From NCBI GenBank assembly GCA_037577475.1, contig CM075204.1, forward strand, positions 310,001 through 374,000: 64,000 nt of DNA, written 5' to 3'. The notes under the pieces are model-generated. The model had not been told where the DNA came from and did not search any database. It saw only the letters and a list, made by a program, of their open reading frames with translations. The DNA is from Chaunax sp. Z400 (lineage: Eukaryota; Chordata; Actinopteri; Lophiiformes; Chaunacidae). The position numbers were made by a program, and so were the translations under genes. Of the stretch, positions 13,801 through 28,700 are shown in pieces (the stretch's first letter is position 1; each line of letters opens with the position of its first letter).

Positions 13801-16800
13801 CTCAGATCAACATTTGTATTTCTATTAATCGCCTGCTCAGATCAGCGTTTGAATTTTTGTTGATCACCTAATCACATCAGCATCTGAATTTCTATTGATC
13901 GCCTGCACAGATCAGCATTTGTTTTTCTATTGATCGTTCACTCACATCAGCATCTGTATTTTTTATGGATCGCCTGCTAACATCAGCATTTTTATTTCTA
14001 TAGATTGACTGTTTGCATCAGAAACATCAGGCCTTGATTTCTATTGATCATTACCTCACATCAACATCTGGATTTCTATGGATCGCCTGCTCACATCACT
14101 ATTTGGATTCCTATTGATCACCTGCTCACATCAGCATTTGTTTTTCTATTGATCACCTGCTCACAACAGCATCTAGTTTTCTATTGATCGTTCACTCACA
14201 TCAGCATCTGTATTTTTTATGATCACCTGCTAACATCAGCATTTTTATTTCTATAGATTGACTGTTTGCATCAGAAACATCAGGGCTTGATTGCTATTGA
14301 TCGTTTGCTCACCTGAGCATCTGGATTTCTATTGATCGCCTGCACAGATCAGCATTTGTTTTTCTATTGATCGTTCACTCACATCAACATCTGGATTTCT
14401 ATGGACCGCCTGCTCACATCACTATTTGGATTCCTATTGATCACCTGCTCACATCAGCATTTGTATTTCTATTGATCGTTCGCTCGCATCAGCATTTGTA
14501 TTTCTATTGATCGTTCGCTCGCATCAGCATCTGGATTTCTATGGATCACCTTCTCAGATCAGCGTTTCTTATTTCTATCGATCGCCTTCTCACATTAGCA
14601 TCTGGATATCTATTGATCACCTGCTCAGATCAGCATTTCAAGTTCTATGGATCACCTGCTCACATCAGCATCTGGATTTCTATGGATCGTCTGCTCACAT
14701 CAGCATCTGGATTTCTATTGATCGTTCGCTCACATCAGCAGCTGGATTTCTGTGGGTCACCTGCTCACATTAGCATCTGGATTTCTATTGATCATTCACT
14801 CACATCAGCATTTTGATTTCTATTGATCGTTCATTCACATCAACATTTGTATTTTTATGGATCACATGTCCAGATCAGCATTTCTAATTCTATTGATCGC
14901 CTGCTCGTATCAGCATTTGTATTTCTACGGATCATCTGCTCACATCAGCATCTAGATTTCTATTGATCGCCTGCTCACATAAGCATCTGGATATCTATTG
15001 AACGTTCGCTCACATCTTCATTTGGATTTCTATGGATCTCCTGCTCACATTAGCATTTGGATTTCTATGAATCACCTGCTCGGATCAGCATCCGGAATTT
15101 TATAGATCGCCTGCTCAGATCAGCGTTTTTTATTTCAATCGATTGCCTAATCAAAACAGCGTTTTTTTTTTAATATGGATCGCCTGCTCACATCAGCATC
15201 TGGATATCCATTGATCGTTCGCTCACATCTTCATTTGGATTTCTATGGATCTCCTGCTCACATTAGCATTTGGATATCTATTGATCGTTCGCTCACTCAA
15301 CATTTGGATTTCTATGGATCGCATTTTCAGATCAGCATTTGGATTTCTATTGATCGCCTGCTCAGATCAGCATTTTTATTTCTATGGAACTTCTGCTCAA
15401 CTCAGCATTTGTATTTCTATTGATTGTTCACTCGTATCAGCATCTGGATTTCTATGGATCACATGTTCACATCAACATTTTTATTTCTGTAGATTGTCTG
15501 TTTGCATCAGAAAAATCAGGCCTTGATTTCTATTGATCATTCCCTCACATCAACATCTGGATTTCTATGGACCGCCTTCTCACATCACTATTTGGATTCC
15601 TATTGATCACCTGCTCACATCAGCATTTGTATTTCTATTGATCGTTCGCTCGCATCAGCATTTGGATTTCTATTGATCACCTGCTCACATCAGCAATTTT
15701 ATTTCTATTGATCGTTCGCTCACATCAGTATTTGTATTTTTATGGATCACCTGCTCGCGTCAGCATTTGGATTTCTATTGATCGTTTGCTCACATCAGGC
15801 CTCAATTTCTATTGATCACCTGCTCACATCAGCAATTTTATTTCTATTGATCGTTCGCTCACATCAGCATCTGGATTTCTTTGGATCGCCTGCTCACATC
15901 AGCATTTTTATTTCTATAGATTGTCTGTTTGCATCAAAAAAATCAGGCCTTGATTTCTATTGATCATTCCCTCACATCAACATCTGGATTTCTATGGACC
16001 GCCTGCTCACATCACTTTTTGGATTCCTATTGATCACCTGCTCACATCAGCATTTGTTTTTCTATTGATCACCTGCTCACAACAGCATCTAGTTTTCTAT
16101 TGATCGTTCACTCACATCAGCATCTGTATTTTTTATGATCACCTGCTAACATCAGCATTTTTATTTCTATAGATTGACTGTTTGCATCAGAAACATCAGG
16201 CCTTGATTTCTATTGATCGTTTGCTCACCTGAGCATCTCGATTTCTATTGATCGCCTGCACAGATCAGCATTTGTTTTTCTATTGATCGTTCACTCACAT
16301 CAGCATCTGCATTTTTTTTGGATCGCCTCCTAACATCAAAATTTTTATTTCTATAGATTGTCTGTTTGCATCGGAAACATCAGGCCTTGATTTCTATTGA
16401 TCATTCCCTCACATCAACATCTGGATTTCTATGGACCGCCTGCTCACATCACTATTTGGATTCCTATTGATCACCTGCTCACATCAGCATTTGTATTTCT
16501 ATTGATCGTTCGCTCGCATCAGCATTTGTATTTCTATTGATCGTTTGCTCGCATCAGCATCTGGATTTCCATGAATCACCTGCTCGGATCAGCATCTGGA
16601 ATTTTATAGATCGTCTGCTCAGATCAGCGTTTTTTTATTTCAATCGATTGCCTGATCACAACAGCGTTTTTTTTTTTCCTATGGATCGCCTGCTCACATC
16701 AGCATCTGGATATCTATTGATCGTTTACTCACATCAGCATTTGTCTTTCTATCGATCGTTCGCTCACTCAGCATTTGTATTTCTATTGATCGTTCGCTCA

Positions 16801-19800
16801 CATCAGCATTTGTATTTCTTTTGATCACCTTCTCAGATCAGCGTTTCTTATGTCTATCGATCGCCTTCTCACATTAGCATATGGATATCTATTGATCACC
16901 TGCTCAGATCAGCATTTCAAGTTCTATGGATCACCTGCTCACATCAGCATCTGGATTTCTATGGATCGCCTGCTCACATCAGCATCTGGATTTCTATTGA
17001 TCGTTTGCTCGCATCAGCATCTGGATTTCTATGGATCACCTGCTCACATTAGCATTAGGATTTCTAATGATCACCTGCTCACATAGGCATCTGGATATCT
17101 ATTGATCATTCGCTCACATCCTCATTTGATTTCTATGGATCTCCTGCTCACATCAGCATTTGGATTTCTGTGAATCACCTGCTCGAATCAGCATCCGGAA
17201 TTCTATAGATCACCTGTTCGGATCAGCGTTTTTTATTTCAATCGATTGCCTAATCACAACAGCGTTTTTGTTTGTTTGTGTGGATCGCCTGCTCACATCA
17301 GCATCTGGATTTCTATTGATTGTTCGCTCATATCAGCATTTGTATTTCTATCGATCGTTCGCTGACCCAGCATTTGGATTTCTATGGATCACATTTCCAG
17401 ATCAGCATTTCTATTTCTATTGATCGCCTGCTCAGATCAGCATTTTTATTTCTATGGATCTTCTGCTCAACTCAGCATTTGTATTTCTATTGATTGTTCG
17501 CTCGTATCAGCATCTGGATTTCTATTGATCGTTTGCTCGCATCAGCATCTGGATTTCTATGGATCAAGTGCTCACATTAGCATTAGGATTTCTATTGATC
17601 ACCTGCTCACATAAGCATCTGGATATCTATTGATCGTTCGCTCACATCTTCATTTGGATATCTATTGATCACCTGCTCAGATCAGCATTTCAACTTCTAT
17701 GGATCACCTGCTCACATCAGCATCTGGATTTCTATGGATCGCCTGCTCACATCAGCATTTGTCTCTCTATTGATCGTTCGCTCACATCAGCAGCTGGATT
17801 TCTGTGGGTCACCTGCTCACATTAGCATTAGGATTTCTATTGATCACCTGCTCACATTAGCATCTGGATTTCTATTGATCATTCGCTCACATCAGCATTT
17901 TGATTTCTATTGATCGTTCACTCACATCAGCATTTGTATTTTTATGGATCACATGTCCAGATCAGCATTTTTATTTCTATTGATCGCCTGCTCGTATCAG
18001 CATTTGTATTTCTACGGATCATCTGCTCACATCAGCATCTGGATTTCTATTGATCGTTTGCTCGCATCAGCATCTGGATTTCTATGGATCACCTGCTCAC
18101 ATTAGCATTAGGATTTCTATTGATCACCTGCTCACATAAGCATCTGGATATCTATTGAACGTTCGCTCACATCTTCATTTGGATTTCTATGGATCTCCTG
18201 CTCACATTAGCATTTGGATTTCTGTGAATCACCTGCTCGGATCAGCATCCGGAACTCTAAAGATCGCCTGCTCAAATCAGCGTTTTTTATTTCAATCCAT
18301 TGCCTAATCACAACAGCGATTTTTTTTTTGTATGGATCGCCTGCTCACATCAGCATCTGGATATCTATGGATCGTTCGCTCACATCTTCATTTGGATTTC
18401 TATGGATCTCCTGCTCACATTAGCATTTGGATATCTATTGATCGTTCGCTCACTCAGCATTTGGATTTCTATGGATCGCATTTTCAGATCAGCATTTGGA
18501 TTTCTATTGATCGCCTACTCAGATCAGCATTTTTATTTCTATGGATCTTCTGCTCAACTAAGCATTTGTATTTCTATTGATTGTTCGCTTGTATCAGCAT
18601 CTGGATTTCTATGGATCACCTGCTGACATTAACATCTGGATTTTTATGGATCACATGTTCACATCAACATTTGTATTTCAATGGATCTTCTGCTCACCTC
18701 AGCATCTAGATTTCTATTGATCATTCGCCCACATCAACATCTGGATTCCTATTGATCACCTGCTCACAATAGCATTAGGATTTCTATTGATCACCTGCTC
18801 ACATAAGCATCTGGATATGTATTGATCGTTCGCTCACATCTTCATTTGGATTTCTATGGATCTCCTGTTCACATTAGCATTTTTATTTATATGGATCACC
18901 TTCTCAGATCAGCGTTTATTATTTCTATCGATCGCCTTCTCACATTAGCATCTGGATATTTATTGATCACCTGCTCAGATCAGCATTTCAAGTTCTATGG
19001 ATCACCTGCTCACATAAGCATCTGGATTTCTATGGATCGCCTGCTCACATCAGCATCTGGATTTCTATTGATCGTTCGCTCACATCAGCAGCTGGATTTC
19101 TATGGATCACCTGCTCACATTAGCATTAGGATTTCTATTGATCACCTGCTCACATAAGCATCTGGATATCTATTGAACGTTCGCTCACATCTTCATTTGG
19201 ATTTCTATGGATCTCCTGCTCACATTAGCATTTGGATTTCTGTGAATCACCTACTCGGATCAGCATCCGGAACTCTAAAGATCGCCTGCTCAGATCAGCG
19301 TTTTTTATTTCAATCCATTGCCTAATCACAACAGCGATTTTTTTTTGTATGGATCGCCTGCTCACATCAGCATCTGGATATCTATTGATCGTTCGCTCAC
19401 ATCTTCATTTGGATTTCTATGGATCTCCTGCTCACATTAGCATTTGGATATCTATTGATCGTTCGCTCACTCAGCATTTGGATTTCTATGGATCGCATTT
19501 TCAGATCAGCATTTGGATTTCTATTGATCGCCTACTCAGATCAGCATTTTTATTTCTATGGATCTTCTGCTCAACTCAGCATTTGTATTTCTATTGATTG
19601 TTCGCTTGTATCAGCATCTGGATTTCTATGGATCACCTGCTCACATTAACATCTGGATTTTTATGGATCACATGTTCACATCAACATTTGTATTTCAATG
19701 GATCTTCTGCTCACCTCAGCATCTAGATTTCTATTGATCATTCGCCCACATCAACATCTGGATTCCTATTGATCACCTGCTCACAATAGCATTAGGATTT

Positions 19801-20764
19801 CTATTGATCACCTGCTCACATAAGCATCTGGATATGTATTGATCGTTCGCTCACATCTTCATTTGGATTTCTATGGATCTCCTGTTCACATTAGCATTTT
19901 TATTTATACGGATCACCTTCTCAGATCAGCGTTTATTATTTCTACCGATCGCCTTCTCACATTAGCATCTGGATATTTATTGATCACCTGCTCAGATCAG
20001 CATTTCAAGTTCTATGGATCACCTGCTCACATCAGCATCTGGATTTCTATGGATCGCCTGCTCACATCAGCATCTGGATTTCTATTGATCGTTCGCTCAC
20101 ATCAGCAGCTGGATTTCTGTTGGTCACCTGCTCACATTAGCATCTGGATTTCTATGGATCGCCTGCTCAAATCAGCATCTGGATTTCTATTGAACGTTCG
20201 CTCATATCAGCATTTGTATTTCTATCGATCGTTCGCTCACCCAGCATTTGGATTTCTATGGATCACATTTCCAGATCAGCATTTGTATTTATATTGATCG
20301 CCTGCTCAGATCAGCATTTTTATTTCTATGGATCTTCTGCTCAACTCAGCATTTGTATTTCTATTGATTGTTCGCTCGTATCAGCATCTGGATTTCTATT
20401 GATCGTTTGCTCGCATCAGCATCTGGATTTCTATGGATCAAGTGCTCACATTAGCATTAGGATTTCTATTGATCACCTGCTCACATAAGCATCTGGATAT
20501 CTATTGATCGTTCGCTCACAACTTCATTTGGATATCTATTGATCACCTGCTCAGATCAGCATTTCAACTTCTATGGATCACCTGCTCACATCAGCATCTG
20601 GATTTCTATGGATCGCCTGCTCACATCAGCATTTGTCTTTCTATTGATCGTTCGCTCAAATCAGATGCAGATGGATTTCTGTGGATCTCCTGCTCACATT
20701 AGCATCTGGATTTCTATTGATCGTTCACTCACATCAGCATTTTGATTTCTATTGATCGTTCACT

Positions 20765-20920
20765 CTGAGCAAATTACAGACAATAGAGTGATGTCAGACG
20801 ACACTAAGAAAATTAAATGTCAGTATTTCCGTTACAGATGGACTTTGTATCTAATCGTGTCAATTCAAAAATTCTTCCTTAATTGTGGTTTTGATCTAAA
20901 TACACTACATTTGTCTGTGT
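20765..20920 (+). repeat. Non-satellite 156-bp insert in satellite B, copy 1
   Basis: This segment does not match the 35-bp monomer. It starts CTGAGCAAATTACAGAC and ends TTTGTCTGTGT. Satellite resumes immediately with CACCTGCTCACATTAGC. It recurs almost unchanged at 23559 and 25616 and so marks the higher-order unit. It has no recognisable coding content. Confidence 0.9.
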
Positions 20921-23558
20921 CACCTGCTCACATTAGCATCTGGATTTCTATTGATCATTCGCTCACATCAGCATTTTGATTTCTATTGATCGTTCACTCA
21001 CATCAGCATTTGTATTTTTATGGATCACATGTCCAGATCAGCATTTGTATTTCTATTGATCGCCTGCTCGTATCAGCATTTGTATTTCTACGGATCATCT
21101 GCTCACATCAGCATCTAGATTTCTATTGATCGTTCGCTCACATCTTCATTTGGATTTCTATGGATCTCCTGCTCACATTAGCATTTGGATATCTATTGAT
21201 CGTTCGCTCACTCAGCATTTGGATTTCTATGGATCGCATTTTCAGATCAGCATTTGGATTTCTATTGATCGCCTACTCAGATCAGCATTTTTATTTCTAT
21301 GGATCTTCTGCTCAACTCAGCATTTGTATTTCTATTGATTGTTCGCTTGTATCAGCATCTGGATTTCTATGGATCACCTGCTCACATTAACATCTGGATT
21401 TTTATGGATCACATGTTCATATCAACATTTGTATTTCAATGGATCTTCGGCTCACCTCAGCATCTAGATTTCTATTGATCATTCGCCCACATCAACATCT
21501 GGATTCCTATTGATCACCTGCTCACAATAGCATTAGGATTTCTATTGATCACCTGCTCACATAAGCATCTGGATATGTATTGATCGTTCGCTCACATCTT
21601 CATTTGGATTTCTATGGATCTCCTGTTCACATTAGCATTTTTATTTATATGGATCACCTTCTCAGATCAGCGTTTATTATTTCTATCGATCGCCTTCTCA
21701 CATTAGCATCTGGATATTTATTGATCACCTGCTCAGATCAGCATTTCAAGTTCTATGGATCACCTGCTCACATAAGCATCTGGATTTCTATGGATCGCCT
21801 GCTCACATCAGCATCTGGATTTCTATTGATCGTTCGCTCACATCAGCAGCTGGATTTCTATGGATCACCTGCTCACATTAGCATTAGGATTTCTATTGAT
21901 CACCTGCTCACATAAGCATCTGGATATCTATTGAACGTTCGCTCACATCTTCATTTGGATTTCTATGGATCTCCTGCTCACATTAGCATTTGGATTTCTG
22001 TGAATCACCTGCTCGGATCAGCATCCGGAATTCTAAAGATCGCCTGCTCAGATCAGCGTTTTTTATTTCAATCCATTGCCTAATCACAACAGCGATTTTT
22101 TTTTTTGTATGGATCTTCTGCTCACATCAGCATCTGGATATCTATTGATCGTTCGCTCACATCTTCATTTGGATTTCTATGGATCTCCTGCTCACATTAG
22201 CATTTGGATATCTATTGATCGTTCGCTCACTCAGCATTTGGATTTCTATGGATCGCATTTTCAGATCAGCATTTGGATTTCTATTGATCGCCTACTCAGA
22301 TCAGCATTTTTATTTCTATGGATCTTCTGCTCAACTCAGCATTTGTATTTCTATTGATTGTTCGCTTGTATCAGCATCTGGATTTCTATGGATCACCTGC
22401 TCACATTAACATCTGGATTTTTATGGATCACATGTTCACATCAACATTTGTATTTCAATGGATCTTCTGCTCACCTCAGCATCTAGATTTCTATTGATCA
22501 TTCGCCCACATCAACATCTGGATTCCTATTGATCACCTGCTCACAATAGCATTAGGATTTCTATTTATCACCTGCTCACATAAGCATCTTGATATGTATT
22601 GATCGTTCGCTCACATCTTCATTTGGATTTCTATGGATCTCCTGTTCACATTAGCATTTTTATTTATACGGATCACCTTCTCAGATCAGCGTTTATTATT
22701 TCTATCGATCGCCTTCTCACATTAGCATCTGGATATTTATTGATCACCTGCTCAGATCAGCATTTCAAGTTCTATGGATTACCTGCTCACATCAGCATCT
22801 GGATTTCTATGGATCGCCTGCTCACATCAGCATCTGGATTTCTATGGATCGCCTGCTCACATCAGCATCTGGATTTCTATTGATCGTTCGCTCACATCAG
22901 CAGCTGAATTTCTGTGGGTCACCTGCTCACATTAGCATCTGGATTTCTATGGATCGCCTGCTCAAATCAGCATCTGGATTTCTATTGATTGTTCGCTCAT
23001 ATCAGCATTTGTATTTCTATCGATCGTTCGCTCACCCAGCATTTGGATTTCTATGGATCACATTTCCAGATCAGCATTTGTATTTATATTGATCACCTGC
23101 TCAGATCAGCATTTTTATTTCTATGGATCTTCAGCTCAACTCAGCATTTGTATTTCTATTGATTGTTCGCTCGTATCAGCATCTGGATTTCTATTGATCG
23201 TTTGCTCGCATCAGCATCTGGATTTCTATGGATCAATGCTCACATTAGCATTAGGATTTCTATTGATCACCTGCTCACATAAGCATCTGGATATCTATTG
23301 GTGGTTCGCTCACAACTTCATTTGGATATCTATTGATCACCTGCTCAGATCAGCATTTCAACTTCTATGGATCACCTGCTCACATCAGCATCTGGATTTC
23401 TATGGATCGCCTGCTCACATCAGCATTTGTCTTTCTATTGATCGTTCGCTCACATCAGATGCAGATGGATTTCTGTGGATGTCCTGCTCACATTAGCATC
23501 CGGATTTCTATTGATCGTTCACTCACATCAGCATTTTGATTTCTATTGATCGATCACT

Positions 23559-23714
23559 CTGAGCAAATTACAGACAATAGAGTGATGTCAGACGACACTA
23601 AGAAAATTAAATGTCAGTATTTCCGTTACAGATGGACTTTGTATCTAATCGTGTCAATTCAAAAATTCTTCCTTAATTGTAGTTTTGATCTAAATACACT
23701 ACATTTGTCTGTGT
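23559..23714 (+). repeat. Non-satellite 156-bp insert in satellite B, copy 2
   Basis: It lies exactly 2794 bp after copy 1, with only a few substitutions visible (for example G to A in AATTGTGG/AATTGTAG). Both flanking satellite contexts match copy 1. Confidence 0.9.
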
Positions 23715-25615
23715 CACCTGCTCACATTAGCATCTGGATTTCTATTGATCATTCGCTCACATCAGCATTTTGATTTCTATTGATCGTTCACTCACATCAG
23801 CATTTGTATTTTTATGGATCACATGTCCAGATCAGCATTTGTATTTCTATTGATCGCCTGCTCGTATCAGCATTTGTATTTCTACGGATCATCTGCTCAC
23901 ATCAGCATCTAGATTTCTATTGATCGTTCGCTCACATCTTCATTTGGATTTCTATGGATCTCCTGCTCACATTAGCATTTGGATATCTATTGATCGTTCG
24001 CTCACTCAGCATTTCGATTTCTATGGATCGCATTTTCTGATCAGCATTTGGATTTCTATTGATCGCCTACTCAGATCAGCATTTTTATTTCTATGGATCT
24101 TCTGCTCAACTCAGCATTTGTATTTCTATTGATTGTTCGCTTGTATCAGCATCTGGATTTCTATGGATCACCTGCTCACATTAACATCTGGATTTTTATG
24201 GATCACATGTTCACATCAACATTTGTATTTCAATGGATCTTCTGCTCACCTCAGCATCTAGATTTCTATTGATCATTCGCCCACATCAACATCTGGATTC
24301 CTATTGATCACCTGCTCACAATAGCATTAGGATTTCTATTGATCACCTGCTCACATAAGCATCTGGATATGTATTGATCGTTCGCTCACATCTTCATTTG
24401 GATTTCTATGGATCTCCTGTTCACATTAGCATTTTTATTTATATGGATCACCTTCTCAGATCAGCGTTTATTATTTCTATCGATCGCCTTCTCACATTAG
24501 CATCTGGATATTTATTGATCACCTGCTCAGATCAGCATTTCAAGTTCTATGGATCACCTGCTCACATAAGCATCTGGATTTCTATGGATCGCCTGCTCAC
24601 ATCAGCATCTGGATTTCTATTGATCGTTCGCTCACATCAGCAGCTGGATTTCTATGGATCACCTGCTCACATTAGCATTAGGATTTCTATTTATCACCTG
24701 CTCACATAAGCATCTTGATATGTATTGATCGTTCGCTCACATCTTCATTTGTATTTCTATGGATCTCCTGTTCACATTAGCATTTTTATTTATACGGATC
24801 ACCTTCTCAGATCAGCGTTTATTATTTCTATCGATCGCCTTCTCACATTAGCATCTGGATATTTATTGATCACCTGCTCAGATCAGCATTTCAAGTTCTA
24901 TGGATCACCTGCTCACATCAGCATCTGGATTTCTATGGATCGCCTGCTCACATCAGCATCTGGATTTCTATTGATCGTTCGCTCACATCAGCAGTTGGAT
25001 TTCTGTGGGTCACCTGCTCACATTAGCATCTGGATTTCTATGGATCGCCTGCTCAAATCAGCATCTGGATTTCTATTGATTGTTCGCTCATATCAGCATT
25101 TGTATTTCTATCGATCGTTCGCTCACCCAGCATTTGGATTTCTATGGATCACATTTCCAGATCAGCATTTGTATTTATATTGATCGCCTGCTCAGATCAG
25201 CATTTTTATTTCTATGGATCTTCTGCTCAACTCAGCATTTGTATTTCTATTGATCGTTTGCTCGCATCAGCATCTGGATTTCTATGGATCAAGTGCTCAC
25301 ATTAGCATTAGGATTTCTATTGATCACCTGCTCACATAAGCATCTGGATATCTATTGATCGTTCGCTCACAACTTCATTTGGATATCTATTGATCACCTG
25401 CTCAGATCAGCATTTCAACTTCTATGGATCACCTGCTCACATCAGCATCTGGATTTCTATGGATCGCCTGCTCACATCAGCATTTGTCTTTCTATTGATC
25501 GTTCGCTCACATCAGATGCAGATGGATTTCTGTGGCTCTCCTGCTCACATTAGCATCTGGATTTCTATTGATCGTTCACTCACATCAGCATTTTGATTTC
25601 TATTGATCGTTCACT

Positions 25616-25771
25616 CTGAGCAAATTACAGACAATAGAGTGATGTCAGACGACACTAAGAAAATTAAATGTCAGTATTTCCGTCACAGATGGACTTTGTA
25701 TCTAATCGTGTCAATTCAAAAATTCTTCCTTAATTGTAGTTTTGATCTAAATACACTACATTTGTCTGTGT
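25616..25771 (+). repeat. Non-satellite 156-bp insert in satellite B, copy 3
   Basis: It lies 2057 bp after copy 2, so one higher-order unit has lost about 740 bp of satellite. It shares the AATTGTAG variant with copy 2, which suggests these two are the closer relatives. After 25830 the downstream context differs from that of the other copies. Confidence 0.88.
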
Positions 25772-28700
25772 CACCTGCTCACATTAGCATCTGGATTTCT
25801 ATTGATCATTCGCTCACATCAGCATTTTGATTTCTATGGATCAACTGCTCACATTAGCATTAGGATTTCTATTGATCACCTGCTCACATAAGCATCTGGA
25901 TATCTATTGAACGTTCGCTCACATCTTCATTTGGATTTCTATGGATCACCTGCTCACTTTATCATTAGGATTTCTATTGATCACCTGCTCACATAAGCAT
26001 CTGGATATGTATTGATCGTTCGCTCACATCTTCATTTGGATTTCTCTGGATCTCCTGTTCACATCAGCATTTGTATTTATATGGATCACCTTCTCAGATC
26101 AGCGTTTCTTATTTCTATCGATCGCCTTCTCACATTAGCATCTGGATATTTATTGATCACCTGCTCAGATCAGCATTTCAAGTTCTATGGATCACCTGCT
26201 CACATCAGCATCTGGATTTCTATTGATCGTTCACTCACATCAGCAGCTGGATTTCTATTGATCATTCACTCACATCAGCATTTTGATTTCTATTGATCGT
26301 TCACTCACATCAGCATTTGTGTTTTTATGGATCACATGTCCAGATCTGCATTTGTATTTCTATTGATCGCCTGCTCGTATCAGCATTTGTATTTCTACGG
26401 ATCATCTGCTCACATCAGCATCTAGATTTCTATTGATCGTTTGCTCGCATCAGCATCTGGATTTCTATGGATCACCTGCTCACATTAGCATTAGGATTTC
26501 TATTGATCACCTGCTCACATAAGCATCTGGATATCTATTGATCGTTCGCTCACATCTTCATTTGTATTTCTATGGATCACCTTCTCAGATCAGCGTTTCT
26601 TATTTCTATCAATGGCCTTCTCACATTAGCATGTGGATATCTATTGATCACCTGCTCAAATCAGCATTTCAAGTTCTATGGATCACCTGCTCACATCAGC
26701 ATCTGGATTTCTATGGATCGCCTGCTCACATCAGCGTCTGAATTTCTATTGATCGTTCGCTCACATCAGCAGCTGGATTTCTGTGAGTCACCTGCTCACA
26801 TTAGCATCTGGATTTCTATTGATCATTCACTCACATTATCATTTTGATTTCTATTGATTGTTCACTCACATCAGTATTTGTATTTTTATGGATCACATGT
26901 CCAGATCAGCATTTCTATTTCTATTGATCGCCTGCTCGTATCAGCATTTGTATTTCTACGGATCATCTGGTCACATCAGCATCTAGATTTCTATTGATCG
27001 TTTGCTCGCATCAGCATCTGGATTTCTATGGATCACCTGCTCACATCAGCATTAGGATTTCTATTGATCACCTGCTCACATAAGCATCTGGATATCTATG
27101 GATCGTTCTCTCACATCTTCATTTGGATTTCTATGGATCTCCTGCTCACATTAGCATTTGGATTTCTGTGAATCACCTGCTCGGATCAGCATCCGGAATT
27201 TTATAGATCGCCTGCTCAGATCAGCGTTTTTTATTTCAATCGATTGCCTAATCACAACAGCGTTTTTTTTTTAATATGGATCGCCTGCTCACATCAGCAT
27301 CTGGATATCTATTGATCGTTCGCTCACATCAGCATCTAGATTTCTATTGATCGTTTGCTCGCATCAGCATCTGGATTTCCATGGATCACCTCCTCAGATC
27401 AGCGTTTCTTATTTCTATCAATCGCCTTCTCACATTAGCATCTGGATATCTATTGATCACCTGCTCAGATCAGCGTTTTTTATTTCAATCGATTGCCTAA
27501 TCACAACAGCGTTTTTTTTTTTCTATGGATCGCCTGCTCACATCAGCATCTGGATATCTATTGATCGTTCTATCACATCAGCATTTGTATTTCTATTGAT
27601 CGTTCGCTCACATCAGCATTTGGATTTCTATTGATCGCCTGCTCAGATCAGCATTTGTATTTCTATGGATCTTCTGCTCAACTCAGCATTTGTATTTCTA
27701 TGGATCACCTTCTCAGATCAGCATTTCTTATTTCTATCGATCGCCTTCTCACATTAGCATCTGGATATCTATTGATCACCGGCTCAGATCAGCATTTCAA
27801 GTTCTATGGATCACCTGCTCACATCAGCATCTGGATTTCTATTGATCATCTGCTCACCTCAGCATCTAGATTTCTATTGATACTTTACTCGCATCAGCAT
27901 CTGGATTTCTATGGATCACCTGCTCACATTAGCATTAGGATTTCTATTGATCACCTGCTCACATAAGCATCTAGATATCTATTGATCGTTCGTTCACATC
28001 AGCATTTGTATTTCTATTGATCGTTCGCTCACTCAGCATTTGTATTTCTATTGAACGTTCGCTCACATCAGCATTTGTATTTCTATGGATCACCTGTTCA
28101 CATCAGCATTTGTATTTCTATGGATCACCTTCTCAGATCAGCGTTTCTTATTTCTATCGATCGCCTTCTCACATTAGCATCTGGATATTTATTGATCAAC
28201 TGCTCTGATCAGCATTTCAAGTTCTATGGATCACCTGCTCACATCAGCATCTGGATGTCTATGGATCGCCTGCTAACATCAGCATTTTCATTTCTATAGA
28301 TTGTCTGTTTGCATCGGAAACATCAGGCCTTGATTTTTCTTTTGATCATCCCCTCACATCAACATCTGGATTTCTATGGACTGCCTGCTCACATCACTAT
28401 TTGGATTCCTATTGATCATCTGCTCACATCAGCATTTGTATTTCTATTGATCGTTCGCTCGCATCAGCATTTGTATTTCTATTCATCGTTCGCTCGCATC
28501 AGCTTTTTTAATTCTATTGATTGTTCGCTCGCATCAGAATTCGTATTTCTATCGATCGTTCGCTATGATCAGCATTTGTATTTCCAATGATCGTTCGTTC
28601 GCATCATCCTTTTGTATTTCTATTGATCGTTCACTCACATCAGCATCTGTATTTTTTAAGGATCGCCTGCTAACATCAGCATTTTTATTTCTATAGATTG

